64,000 nucleotides of DNA. Source: Sesamum alatum (taxonomy: Eukaryota; Streptophyta; Magnoliopsida; Lamiales; Pedaliaceae). The stretch spans positions 48,109,115 to 48,173,114 of the forward strand of contig JACGWO010000002.1 in assembly GCA_034509735.1 (NCBI GenBank), read 5' to 3'. Positions 1 through 11,588 of the stretch are shown here, piece after piece (the first letter of the stretch is position 1; every line of letters starts with the position of its first letter). The notes beneath the pieces are model-generated. The model saw only the letters and a list, made by a program, of their open reading frames with translations. It was not told the origin of the DNA and made no database searches. Position numbers and translations under genes: made by a program.

Positions 1-3000
1 TTCTAATTAAACAAAAAACAAGAGAAATGGCAAATCTGTGTCCAGAAATGCCTTATCCTCCTCGATATGTTAGATAACTAATGAAAATCCAGGACTTGGC
101 CAAATGGCCAATTAAATATTATATGCCAGAAACTATGACAACAATGCAGGTGCAAATGCTAACTTATTTCTCTCTATCAATCAAACAAAATAATTGATTT
201 AGTGATAATTAGTAGTTGGATTAATTATCGATTATCCATACACCAAATTGTTCAGCAAAGGCTCAAAGAGGGACCTAGAAAGCATTTAAAACACTTCCCA
301 CTGTTAGAGTTGGAACCTCAACAAAGTTTGAAAAAACTACCTAATGAAGATAAAGTTCCCTCCAGGAAAAAAAATAGAATATATATATATATATATATAC
401 TTAATTATATAAGCTCTTTCTTTAGAAAAGACTAGATACCTTTCAAGGCTTCACAACTACTACAAGGTTAAAAGAGAAAAAGATTAGAGTTCCCAGAGTA
501 AATAAATGAAGATGAACGGCAATATATAAAAAGACAGTTCAGTATAAAATAAATAAACGAATTGCCATGCATAAAACCTTTCAGTACTTCGATACCGTCT
601 GCTAACCAGAATGTTGAAGAAAATGCAACAAATGAACATGCTTCCTTTAAATTTACCTGACTGTACAACACCTCCCTGATTAGGAAAACCAGGAAATTCC
701 TCTCTTGGCATGGCATTATCTATTGCAATGTTAGCTCCATTAGAATGAGGATTGACAGGAGAGCACTGGATGATCCCAGCTTCACTACCAGCCGGAGAAC
801 AGCTTTTACCTGCAACCATATACTTTGAACAGTTAGATTGACTAAATACCTTTTAGAGAACAATGGAAAACTTGCTCTTTGGACTTGCAACCCTCCCTTA
901 ATAGCTTTTGAAGAATAAAACAGGACTTACTCTCTGGACATGCCACAGTGAATCCATTTGGCTTTTGCACATTCTTTTCTTGCCTCAGAGCTGCATCACA
1001 CCCTCTTGGAGATTCTGTTGTCAAACCACATCTCTCCTGATAATTATTGGGTACAAAACAAACAGTTAAATGAAATATTAACAAAAAACCAAACCAAGGG
1101 CTTCAAAACCTAATCTGCACAAGGAAAGTGTTCCTCTCACTTCTGTTTCTGCAAATGTTTCTTTAACAAATGGATGTTCAAGAAGGGCAGGCCATGTTAG
1201 TCTGTGCTGCGGAACCTGTTCCCATGAAAGCAAGTAAATTAAGTTGACGCAAAAAAAGCGTGAGCTATTTCACATGTATTACGTTTGCAAGCATACCTTA
1301 TTCAGCAAACCCTGTAAGAAACTTTTGAAACTTGAACTTATATTGTCTGGATATTTAACTGGATCCTGCAACAAGAACATAAAACTAAGTGATGATCCTA
1401 AGGAAGGTCGTGAAAATTGACCAGTGAAAAATAGACCAGTACCTTAATGATGTGCCGGATAAGTGCATATACCGAATTTGTATAAAATGGAGGTTGGCCA
1501 ACAAAGAGTTCATACCTGTATTGTTAACCAGGGGTTTTAGCATGGCTCAGAAAAGAGGAAGCAGAAATTTGCCAGCAAAGAGGAGAAATGAATCATGGGA
1601 AGCAGGATATAGCAGGGGAAGAAACCTTGAGACACAGCTGATAGAATAATAATCTTTCCATGAGCTTAGCTGAACTACATGATTGGCCCCACAAAGCTGA
1701 GGGTACACGGAAAGAGCATAGATAAGAGGGAAAAATGTGTTCATTTTGGTAGTAATAAGAATTTCCCGTTACTAGCTATAAGAAATCATTCCCTTAGCAA
1801 TACAATCGATGCTAGTGCAGAAGGATTGTGGCAAGTATCCTAGATATTTGATCATCTGATAAAATTCCCTCATAACTGCTGGTAGAACTGCCAAAACTAT
1901 TTCCATGTGAATGCAGTAGGTGGATGCTGACAAGAGGCATTCCCATTTCTTAACATCTACTCTAAAGGTAAATCTTATACAATTGATTTTGAACCTAAGG
2001 AGGGGGCTAAAGAATACAACCAATGCTTAAAAATATCGCAAACAACCGGACACATATTTTTCATGTTTTACAAGGATAACTGATATATTAGACGTACAAA
2101 GCGAAGGATGTGTTTCTTACAAAATAACACCAAGGGACCAGAGATCAGCAGTGTGGTTGTAAGGTTGTTCTCGTACTAGTTCTGGTGCCATGTATAAAGG
2201 AGTTCCTAATATAAATTCGTAAACCCAATGATCAGAATCCACTTAACAAGCAGTCATTAGTTATTGCTAGCAGCAAAGTGACAACAGCTAGATTTATATA
2301 GTGACACTCGTACCTTTTATGGATCGCAAGACAACTGTGTTTGCAGACATTGCACGAGCAAAACCAAAATCGCAGAGCTATTTAATGGATATATAGAAAC
2401 AGAAGAAAAAAAATATTAAGATGTCTGGCTGATTTTATTGTGTTTACAGAATAGAATACAATTTCTTTTGTGATAAACCTAACATAGCTGTTCTTATGTA
2501 AATTGTAGAATATGCATAGAATAAATGTGATTTAATGTCAAAACTTTCTTTGAAGAATATAGCTTCAAAGAAATAAAGGTGATAAAACAGATGTGAACAA
2601 CAGAAAATAATTGCTATTCAACCAACAAACCTTAACAACAGATCCAGCACCAATGAGGATGTTTTGTGGTTTCATGTCACGATGAATTATTCGGTTTGAG
2701 TGGAGATAATGCAATGCTCTCACCTGATAATTGAAAAGCAATAAGTTAAAACCAATAAACTAAAAACTGAAAGGTTACAAAACCAATCCAGCTCCAGGTA
2801 TTATTACATATGCAATTATCACATTAAATGCTAAGTAAAAATGTTAAAACTGAATACCAGTTGCTTTGCAATTGCTTGAACCTGTTCTTCAGGAAGACAC
2901 TTGTCATCCTCGAGAATTTCGAAAAGCTCGCCCTGAAATAGATAAACTCATTAACTAGTCATGCTATCGATTTACATGCTGGGTGCATTTTGTGTACATT

Positions 3001-3736
3001 AAATATCTGGATCAACATTATTCTTTGTGAAGAAGAATTAATCAACTGGAGATACTCAATGAGGAGAAGTAATAATTACTTGTGCAAATTCAGTAACAAC
3101 ACAGAACTCTTGTGGGCTCTCAAATGAGTCCAGCATTGCTATTATATTTTCATGCTTCAATTTTCTTAGAATCTGCAGAAATCAGAGTAGCCAAAATTAG
3201 CATTAGGACATGACTATAACAAGAACCAACAACTGTAAAGTAAAAGGTAGGTAAAACTAAAACCATGAAATCATATATGTTGTGGTAAACAGATAGCATT
3301 CAAATTTAGAATCTGCAGCAATTCATCCTAGCCAAATTTATAATCCAGACATATTTACAGCACATTACCCAATAACTACACATTTCAAAGTCAAACAAAA
3401 AGAACTACATTCAGTCTTGTACTATCACAGTATACTAATGGAACCCACAATCACAAACACCACTACAATAAATAATAATACCTCTATTTCCTGTCTTAAG
3501 TTCAGAATGTCCTTCTCACTTTTGCCATGTTTAGGGATAAACTTCATAGCAACCGTCTGTAGATCTCAACAAAAAACAATATCAAAATACACTCGTAGCA
3601 AGATCAATCAGCCCACAAAAGATAGCAAGCGAACCAAAACGCGCACCTGGCCACTGAACTTACGCCGCCCTTTGTACACTTTGCCAAACGATCCCTCGCC
3701 CACAAGCTCTATGACATGATAGTTCTCGACACCCAT
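1..3736 (-). CDS. TIO: FUSED/TWO-IN-ONE (TIO)-type Ser/Thr kinase, N-terminal part, truncated by window edge
   Basis: Plant homologue of Fused kinase. In Arabidopsis TIO acts at the phragmoplast midline in cytokinesis; that role is family knowledge. Minus-strand exons, each with GT-AG borders and continuous frame: 3647-3736, 3482-3556, 3080-3172, 2858-2932, 2631-2723, 2314-2377, 2121-2205, 1443-1515, 1297-1365, 1141-1215, 931-1036, 657-809, about 350 residues in all. The protein starts [18 protein letters not shown]. The glycine loop is at residues 13-18, the ATP lysine at about 35 (VAMK), HRD at 125-127, DFG at 145-147 and APE at 170-172, so the kinase looks active. After the kinase domain (about residue 260) a poorly conserved Ser/Asn-rich linker begins. 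The family is about 1,300 residues, so the C-terminal ARM-like part lies left of the window. A 21-nt microexon at 578-598 fits the phase but is tentative, and I could not place further exons in 1-577. Confidence 0.93.
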
Positions 3737-4110
3737 TTATTCCAAACCTGTGGTGTAGAAATATAATACACAAAATTAGCAAAATATGAATAAGCCGGAC
3801 TAAGAAACTCAACCGTAAATACAACAACAGAAAGACAAACACGATGTAAAAGATCAGCCAAACTAGTGAACAACAGTTCATCATCATCCACCGACTGAAT
3901 GGATAACGTACAGGGAATTACGAAAATTGAAGGAGAAAATTTCAGATTAAAAGAAAACAACAACAAATCATCGAGAATCTTTCACCTGGATAAAACTCTG
4001 TTCAAACAATTTCTTGAATTAATGACCGAAATTAAATCTGAATGAAGTGTGAGCGTCTGTCTGTTTGCGTGTGTGTGAGAGAGAAAGAGAGAGGGGAGGG
4101 AGAGAAGAAA
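3737..4110 (-). promoter_or_regulatory. 5' leader of TIO with a leader intron and GA-rich tract
   Basis: Upstream of the TIO start codon there is a good acceptor just before 3747 and a good donor after 3986 (CCAG then GTGAAAG on the minus strand). This implies a 5'UTR intron of about 240 bp at 3748-3985. A purine-rich GAGA/GGGAGG tract at about 4072-4107 probably lies in or near the transcribed leader. The exact transcription start is not visible. Confidence 0.55.
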
Positions 4111-5549
4111 ATTTGAAAAAATGGGTTTGTGGGTTTACGTTTTATTCAATTTGAAGTTGGATTTGAAATATTTGAAATGGAGCAAAGAGCGTAGCCGTTA
4201 GCCAAAATCTTTACGGTCGTCTTTACGTACGCCCCTTGTGCGTCTCTTTTATTTGGGATAATTATACTACCTCGCCTTAAATCTTGTCGTAAATATTAAT
4301 GAATTTTTTGCAATTGGAAAATTATATTTAAGTATTTTTTTACGTACGTTTTCATTTAACAAATAGATTCATCCATTATTCAAAATTTATGAAAATAATT
4401 GTTATTAGCAAAAAAAAAAAAATTGAATGATTGATTATCTATATTTATCCGATTCATTACCGATTTCTGACAAATTTAGTGAATTCTAATTAATGGGTAG
4501 ATTTATTTATTAGATGAAAATAAATATCAATAGTGTTAGATATAATTTACTGGATCACATAATATCTATTTATAATTACACTATCATTAGAAATGATATA
4601 ATCATCTTAAAAGAATAATTAAGTTTAGTATTTATAAAAAATATTGAATTATTATATATAATATATTCATAAATATATTAAATAAAACAATATTTTAAAT
4701 TGAGACCCAATTGGGTTCGATAAATTATATTCATCACCAATCCAAGACTAAGTAATTTAGATGGGCCGGTTCCAAGGGTTGGGCCCCATCCACCCGCCAC
4801 ATTTATCATTCATAATATTGAGAATACATTTAGTAATTAATATATAGATGTCATGCTTATATTCATATATCAAAATAAGTAAATAAATAGAATGGGAATA
4901 TTATTTAAATAATTCCATCTCACATTTAATATATCGCACAAATGAATGAGCCTTTCTATGAAAAATTCGATAGAGTTATCTGTAAGTGTTTTATGTCATT
5001 GAACAACTACAATATTTGCACAGAAAAATGGAATAATTACACTTGCACCCCTAATTTAACACTAATTTCTAATCTGCTAACACAAACACTCATATTTTTT
5101 TACATAATTACATAAACCACCCATGACAGGTAAAAAACGAAAATAATTTGTGTAATTAATGTATACGTTTGTGGAGGGTATATGTGTAACTTTGTAAGAA
5201 ATAAGGATAATTTATATAACTGATATTAACGTATCTATGGATACAATATGTAATTATTCAAAAAACATGATAATTTGTGTAAACAGACAATAAATCAAGA
5301 TGTATAAATGTAAATAGTGAAAGATCTAATGGACCAACCCTATGTGATAAATTGGGTATATGATCATCAGCTCAATCAAGAACAACCAAGAACCTGCATC
5401 CGAATTCAAGCACATGCCCAGCTAGCTCACGGGCCAGCGAAGAAACCGAGTTATGATGCGTTTGCTAGTTAGAGAGTAAATAAGAACGCGGCTAGTGCGC
5501 GCACGTAATACCTGATGAAGTATCTTACTACAGAGTTCCGTCTTGTCTA

Positions 5550-5580
<31 letters not shown>

Positions 5581-6123
5581 GCACTTCTGCATAGAGCAGT
5601 TCGTGTAAAAGAAATACATGTTCTTCAAACTATAAAATGTCCTGCCAAGAAAGTAAAATGACAATGGTTCGCTGTTTTACAGAAGAAATACCCTTGGGTT
5701 CTTTGGAACTAAATCCCCTTGCAAGGGTGCTCCCATGATAATACAAACTGCTTTCCAACTGCAGGAGGCATTGTTCTTCGTAAGCAATTCCAGCTCAAAT
5801 CACTAATCTCACCGTCAAGTGGTCATATACCAGCAACAAACTGCAGTTCTTGAAACAATATTACAAATCAGTTCAATAGAGGATGCATTACAGACTCGAG
5901 TTTCATGCAATTATGCAACAACATGCTAGTTTGTTCTGTTTCGCAGTTTGTCTAACCTGAAGGGAAATTAGAGGGCTCTTGTCACGGTCCTCTTTAATGT
6001 TGTAATACAAAAGATCACTTTTACGCCAATCTATTTAGAACAATACAATTCTGGATCCAGTTAAAATCTATTCAACGCTATTCAGGAAACAACTCTTCCA
6101 TGTTTCTGCATACCGGGTTAGAA
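4111..6123. other. AT-rich intergenic DNA, no gene seen
   Basis: This is the stretch between the TIO promoter and the 3' side of EMC10. It holds a decayed one-armed copy of the foldback repeat (about 4256-4520), a diverged repeat at about 5030-5330 sharing short motifs with 27845-27960 and 58545-58700, and an (AT)13 microsatellite at 5555-5580. The part around 5400-5900 is less AT-rich but has no convincing ORF or splice structure. Confidence 0.6.
4256..4520. mobile_element. remnant of AT-rich foldback MITE family
   Basis: Starts GGATAATTATACTACCTCGCC and later carries the motif order (T)ACGTxxGTTTxCATxTAACAAATA, CATCCATTA, TCAAAATTxA. The same order is seen at 32195-32400 and 46040-46150. 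Only one arm is recognisable, so this is a decayed copy. Confidence 0.4.
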
Positions 6124-6402
6124 GATGTCTGGCTAAATATAAATAGAAGATCTTAAAAGATACTTTAGAGCTTATATAGTATGCTAGATCTTATTCTAAA
6201 ATTACGTTCTTAAAGTGTTTGGATAAAATAATATGATGAAGTTCATAAGTTGTTACTAATAACAATATTGTAATTAATTTGAAGGAATTTGTTGAACTCT
6301 TATTAGGAACTCTTGATTTTTAGAAAAAGACCTTATAATTTCCTAACATCTTATTTTTCAATTGTATAAGCTATTTTTTTAAAAAAAGTTCATCAAACAC
6401 TT
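6124..6402. mobile_element. MITE-like copy, same family as 58782-59130
   Basis: Begins with a GTCTGGCTAAAT motif and ends with ATCAAACACTT, the reverse of a GTGTTTGAT terminus. Internal motifs (AAGATCTTA, GTxTTTxGATAAAATAA, AGTTCATAA, TTATAATTTC) match those of the copy at 58782-59130 in the same order. Looks like a short non-autonomous DNA transposon. The target duplication is not clear. Confidence 0.45.
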
Positions 6403-7234
6403 AGTCATCTTAAAAAGCTTTTAACATCTTAGTAATGTGAATGGACACATGCTGTCTTAACAATAATGTCAGATAGTAAATGGTGTTTCTTCAGAAATGA
6501 ATTGGGCAGCTTTTGGCATCATAGAACACAATTTTTATTTATCCAAAGACCTGTAACAATATTGATAATTCTGCTTGCTTTTGTACAATACAATCCATAT
6601 GAAAACCAACATCACCAATGTAGGGGGACACATGCAAGAAATAGCACTCTATGCTTAAAGGTGTATCACACACTTTGAACCCCTGTTTTATAAAGAATGC
6701 CATGAAAATAAACTACAAAATCCTGGTGCCGAATGTACCCAAGTCCAATGATATGCAATCTCACAATGATAATGAGAAAAGCCACAACAATTATCCCTTT
6801 TTAACAAAGACGAAATTCATATGCTCTATTTAACTCAGTGAGGGTTCAATCAGGGAAAACCATGGTCATATTATGAAATTATATGCAAAGAGATCTGTAT
6901 TTCCTTCTCTGTAATTAACTCGGATATGGCAATATATTTATGTGCTTGTATGGAAATCTCAAATTAGGCCGTCCATCCACGCCCAAACGCTGGCATTGCA
7001 TTTACATTTACATTGGATCCCGTAGTAGAGAAGAGTACCACTTGAGGATTAACATAAATTTATCTTTTATGCACTGGATTCATATTTGAAAACATTCAAT
7101 GGAAAAACCACATCAGTTCCACTACTCATATTGTGTTGTCCAAGAACACAACTGAAAAAAAAAATGAAAACTATAAAAGTAATAGACGATAGATACCTGG
7201 AAGATATGCTTTCTCAAACATTTGTAAAAATTGG
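6403..7234 (-). other. probable 3' UTR and downstream flank of EMC10
   Basis: Non-coding sequence directly after the EMC10 stop codon on the minus strand. Part of it is likely 3' UTR. No independent ORF or RNA gene is supported. Confidence 0.4.
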
Positions 7235-10200
7235 TCATCTTCTTCGCACTGCAGTAGCTTGACCACGTGCTGCAACCGCTGCTTGTGTTTGTGAGCCTGG
7301 CTGTGCATTAGGCTGTTCCTCAGCCATGTTCATGGCCTGAGTCACGGCATTCATGACGATGAGCCCAAGAGGAATCAAGTACATCCACTGCAAATACAGA
7401 AACAAACATAGAATTAACTATTGTTTTTTGCTTGAGCCCTTATGCGAAGAGCAAGCCGAAACCATTACATCAACATGAAGTCGTGAAGATTGAGAGTTAA
7501 CAGTTTGCACTTACATATTTAGCCCAGAAGGACCTCTCTGGTGGCTTCAACTCTTCACCTTCTCCATTCTCTCCAACAACTTCGTCTGTAAATACTGGAG
7601 TTCTGATTCAAAATATTAACTCCAGTTATAACATAGAGCACATCAGAGACTCAAGAACTAGACAAATATAGGTAAAATTATTTTAAAAAATACACAAAAA
7701 AAAATTAAAAATTTCAAAAATGGGGTGGTCTTAAAATGTTTACAGAAATGGGCAGACGGGACTTGAAGTCCCATCTTTGGCGTAAAACTAAAAAATATAT
7801 ATATATTTATTGAAGACGAGAGTTCAAGTCACGTCTTCATTCATAGTGATTAGAAAAAAGAATTTGGGCATGGTCGCGAGCTGCCCATTTATTTATTTTT
7901 TTGTTTTTCTAATTTGTTTTTAAATTAATTATGTATTAATTATTAATTAAAATTTTAAATAATAATTAAGTTTAATAATATATAATTAATATTAATATTA
8001 ATCAATTATTAATTTATCTTTTTTAATTTTATACACAATGTAATATTATAGGTCAATGTAATATTATAGGTCACATTTAATTAATAAATATATTTATTAA
8101 TTATTAAAAACTAATTATATTTATTTAGTAAAAATAATTAATATATTATAAATAATAATTTTAAAATAATAATTAATAAATATTAATATAAAATATAAAT
8201 AATTAAACTTAACTATTATATAAAAAATTAATTAATAATTAATACATAATTAATTTAAAAACAAATTAGAAAAACAAAAAAGTAATAAATGGGCCGTGGT
8301 CGCGAGCCCAGCTCGCAACCACGCCCAAAGACAGGACTTGAAGTCCCGTCATTGCCCATTTCTGTAAACATTTTAAAACCACCCCATTTTCAAAAAATTT
8401 CCTGCTTTTTTGTATTTTTTAAATAATTTCACCACAAATATATGGACTGAGAGAAGGTTGTCATTCTGTTCTCCCCTCTCAAGTGGCTTCCCATAAATTG
8501 TAAAGATCCTAAAACAAATTAACAATACAGAATATTTAAAAGTTTGGATGAATTATTATGATTCTCCAGATATGAAGTCGGGCTAATTGGTGCTTGGACA
8601 CTTGAGTACTACAAAAGACCTAGGACTAGTATAGAATGAAACTCCATCAAGTTTCCGCTATTAGATTGCCAAGTGTAAATGACTATTTCGGCCCTTGGTT
8701 CATAATGCTGCCATCAAAAGCTGAAATGACTAAACAAACTCCAAAAAGAAAAAAGAAAATGTAACATCTTAAAGTTAACTAAATAGAATAAATCACTCTG
8801 CCAGACCGCCACTAATAAAAAACCGAGCAAGAAAGACTTACCTAGGAGCCTGCTCACTGTTCTTCAAGACTGTATGCGACTTAAAAGACCACTTTGTAGG
8901 CTGAAAGACGAATGGTCAGGTACACAGCAAGAAGTAACATAATATTGGAACAGTAATAGTCACAGTAAAAAAATTGCAATAACCACAATGCTTTATTATG
9001 AAAACGTGGGAGGTTAATTAACAGGTTAGATGGTTTGCAGGGGACAACTTACAAGTTTTAACTGACGGGGATACTGGCATGATCCTGGGGAACCATAATT
9101 AACGGCCAATACATTCACACCCTCCTGCATCCAATAACAATAATAAACTATACATAAATCAAAATTCAAAGTAAGGAAAACAAGAAATTGCTGATGTAGT
9201 ATTAACACATTACTTTTTAAGATATTTGGGGAAAAGGAAATGTATCTTGGGGGACAGCCATTAAATGTTTGGTTTCAGTTGAGGAAGAATGAAATATTCC
9301 CGCAATAGAACATGAAATATAGCCTTTGTTTTTGCGTTCCAGGCCACTGAAGCCTGTTTGGAAGCTTCGGTCCAATACACAGGAGGACATATTGTGAACT
9401 TCCCATTGAGACATTGACATCACCAGACATGGATTTTAACTGAGACCCATGTCACGAAATAACAAGCAGGCTATAGCAACTATATATACAGTTACAGTTG
9501 TTCAGGAATTTATTACCATGTGTATGACAAAATGTTCATCCAATGCTTCTCGTGGCAGACATCTCTGCAAGCAAAAGACCAATAATTATTACACTGTTAC
9601 GATAGTAACTGCTAAATATGCAAAGAAATTTTAAATTGTAAATTAAATTGTAATTTGTACAGATTCTGATGGAGGAATACAAGTCAACAAAGTCGACTAG
9701 GTGCTTTGTTCCATGGAAAATAGGTAATTGTGAACAGCAGAAGTGTTCATTCAGAAAGTTTAATATCAACACCAAAGTTTCCAATGGCAGGTTTTGTGCC
9801 TGATCCGAATAAATGCAAGTTATACACATAGCATTTTAAAGTACCAACTAAAAGGCTTTGAGTACTTTGATATCACTCTAACCACAAATTCACTGACAAG
9901 ATAAAAAATAGAAATGTAATGACTTCAACTGGAACTAAAAAGAAAAAGTTAGATCCCATTTTCACCTTTTCAAATCCATATAGAATCCTATTAATAGAGC
10001 CTTGTCACAAGAATTTGGCAAGCTCAAGAGGAATCATTCAAATAGCATTCAACTAACAAAAGTCAGCCTGTTCCCTAATAAATCATACAGAAATACCAAC
10101 TCTAGAATGTAAGTATTACACACTTGAATATGCAGGTCCGAAGATAAACTAAAAAGTGTGGATATGTATTCGGTTTATTCATGGACACATCTGTCTTCCC

Positions 10201-11588
10201 AGATGAACACGAAATACACAAACATGCAAGCATGCATTATACTCATAAACGCACAGAATCATATTCAGAATAAAAACTAACCGCCTTCACAGATGAGATA
10301 ATATACTCTCTGCCAGGTGGGCTTAGCACGTTAGATGGCAGTCTTATTCTGTAGAAGTCATCTCCTTCCAAAAGTCTCTGTGAGATCACAAATGCCATTA
10401 ATTACATTGAAAGCACAATCTCAAATTCAGACTTTAAAGTACAGATATTTCCAGATAGGTTTACTTTGAAATTCTCCCTCTCTGTCTCGCTGAAGACATT
10501 CCTTGAGAATCGAAGCTTCGTAAGCGTCTGTCATGGATCATAACTTGTTAATATTCAGCAGGGAAACAAACACAAACAGCTACTAAACTATCGTATAGGC
10601 ATTCGAGGTTTGTCTCGATGGTTATTAATTGATTAGCTTGGTCACTATCATTGTTAATGACTTGCAATATGAGATAACGACGCCAAGATGTCCTTGAAGT
10701 TTGTGATGAGCAAAGTACCACAGGACACTCCAAGGATTTAACCAAATACATATTCATCAATTTCCCGGACTCAAAACTCATGTAAAATGGGGCTAAATGG
10801 ACTAGTTTATTCATCCTGTATATAGGATATCAATCTTACTTTTAAGAAAATGCACCAGAACTACTGCATAATAAACCAAAAGTCACTTATCCCACTGGTT
10901 ATGGAGCTAATGGCAAGCTCCTCAGCAATATGATGAATACACCAAACCCAACATATATTAATATGATCACAAACAAATAATAGAATAAACATGTTAAGCA
11001 GAAAGCTTAAAAGTCAATCCAAAGTTAAGGATACTCGATAATCTCATCATACGTACAGATGTTAATGCATGAGGGTATCTCCTCTAAATTCAACGCAAAC
11101 CATCCATATCATCATATTCTCACAACTAAATCATCAGAAAGGCCAGATTCGTACAACTAAATCACTCCATAGACTACGCCCCCACAGCACAACCAAAATT
11201 CCCCCCATATTTTAAATATCAAGAGGCACAACTCCTGATGCACGAAGTACTCAAGTACCTGACCGCCATGCGACGACGTCTTGAGCCGAGCGGAGAATGT
11301 GCCGGCTGGAGAAAACTCGGAATCCCCGAAGGCGTGCTCGAGCGTGAACTGTAACTTGGAGTCCGGATCCGAACCCGACTCAAACGCCCGCTTCCGAGTG
11401 GACGGTGGAGTGTAAGTGGGTCGGATAGTGCTTGCCGGATCGGGAGATCGGCCCCCCTCGATGCCGAATTCTTCGTCGTCGAGTAGGAGCTCGTCGGACT
11501 GGAACGCAGACGACGTAGCGGCGAGAAACAGAGAGAGATTCAGAACGAGAAATAAGGATAACAGCGAAGATGAGAAGCTGATTCTCAT
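7235..11588 (-). CDS. EMC10: ER membrane protein complex subunit 10-like protein
   Basis: EMC inserts and stabilises tail-anchored and multipass membrane proteins in the ER; EMC10 is its lumenal subunit (family knowledge). Exons, minus strand: 11259-11588, 10465-10527, 10282-10377, 9517-9564, 9053-9124, 8842-8900, 7515-7602, 7235-7387. They give 302 residues with every phase consistent. Residues 1 to about 28 form a hydrophobic signal peptide, then comes an acidic SDELLLDDEEFG stretch. The middle is the lumenal beta-rich domain. Near the C-terminus PPERSFWAKYWMYLIPLG matches the EMC10 pattern of a charged/aromatic stretch before one membrane span, followed by a Gln/Ala-rich tail ending VRRR. 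I chose the ATG at 11588. The intron 7603-8841 contains a complete Mutator-like foldback element. The assignment rests on architecture and remembered family motifs. Confidence 0.82.
7671..8433. mobile_element. Mutator-like foldback MITE with 9-bp target duplication
   Basis: A 763-bp element with termini GGTAAAATTATTTT (left) and GGTGAAATTATTT (right, reverse complement). It is flanked by identical ACAAATATA at 7662-7670 and 8434-8442. Inverted similarity runs inward for several hundred bp on both arms: GGGGTGGT, TTTTAAAATGTTTACAGAAA, GACTTGAAGTCC, the TGGTCGCGAG motif, and TTAATTATGTATTAATTATT. The arms end in an AT-rich loop. The left arm has about 100 bp extra. There is no transposase ORF, so it is non-autonomous. 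A 9-bp duplication with GG-starting long inverted repeats is typical of MULEs. Confidence 0.85.

Noticed and set aside
1..577. Further TIO exons at the left edge
   Set aside because: Short segments with AG...GT borders exist (for example near 270-360), but their translations do not resemble the family and some hit stops, so none is called.
3417..3966. ORFs over the start of TIO
   Set aside because: They read introns or the wrong strand; the kinase exons 3647-3736 and 3482-3556 explain the region.
5400..5900. Less AT-rich stretch suggestive of a gene
   Set aside because: No ORF with family similarity and no coherent splice chain; may be transcribed non-coding DNA, but the sequence gives no support.
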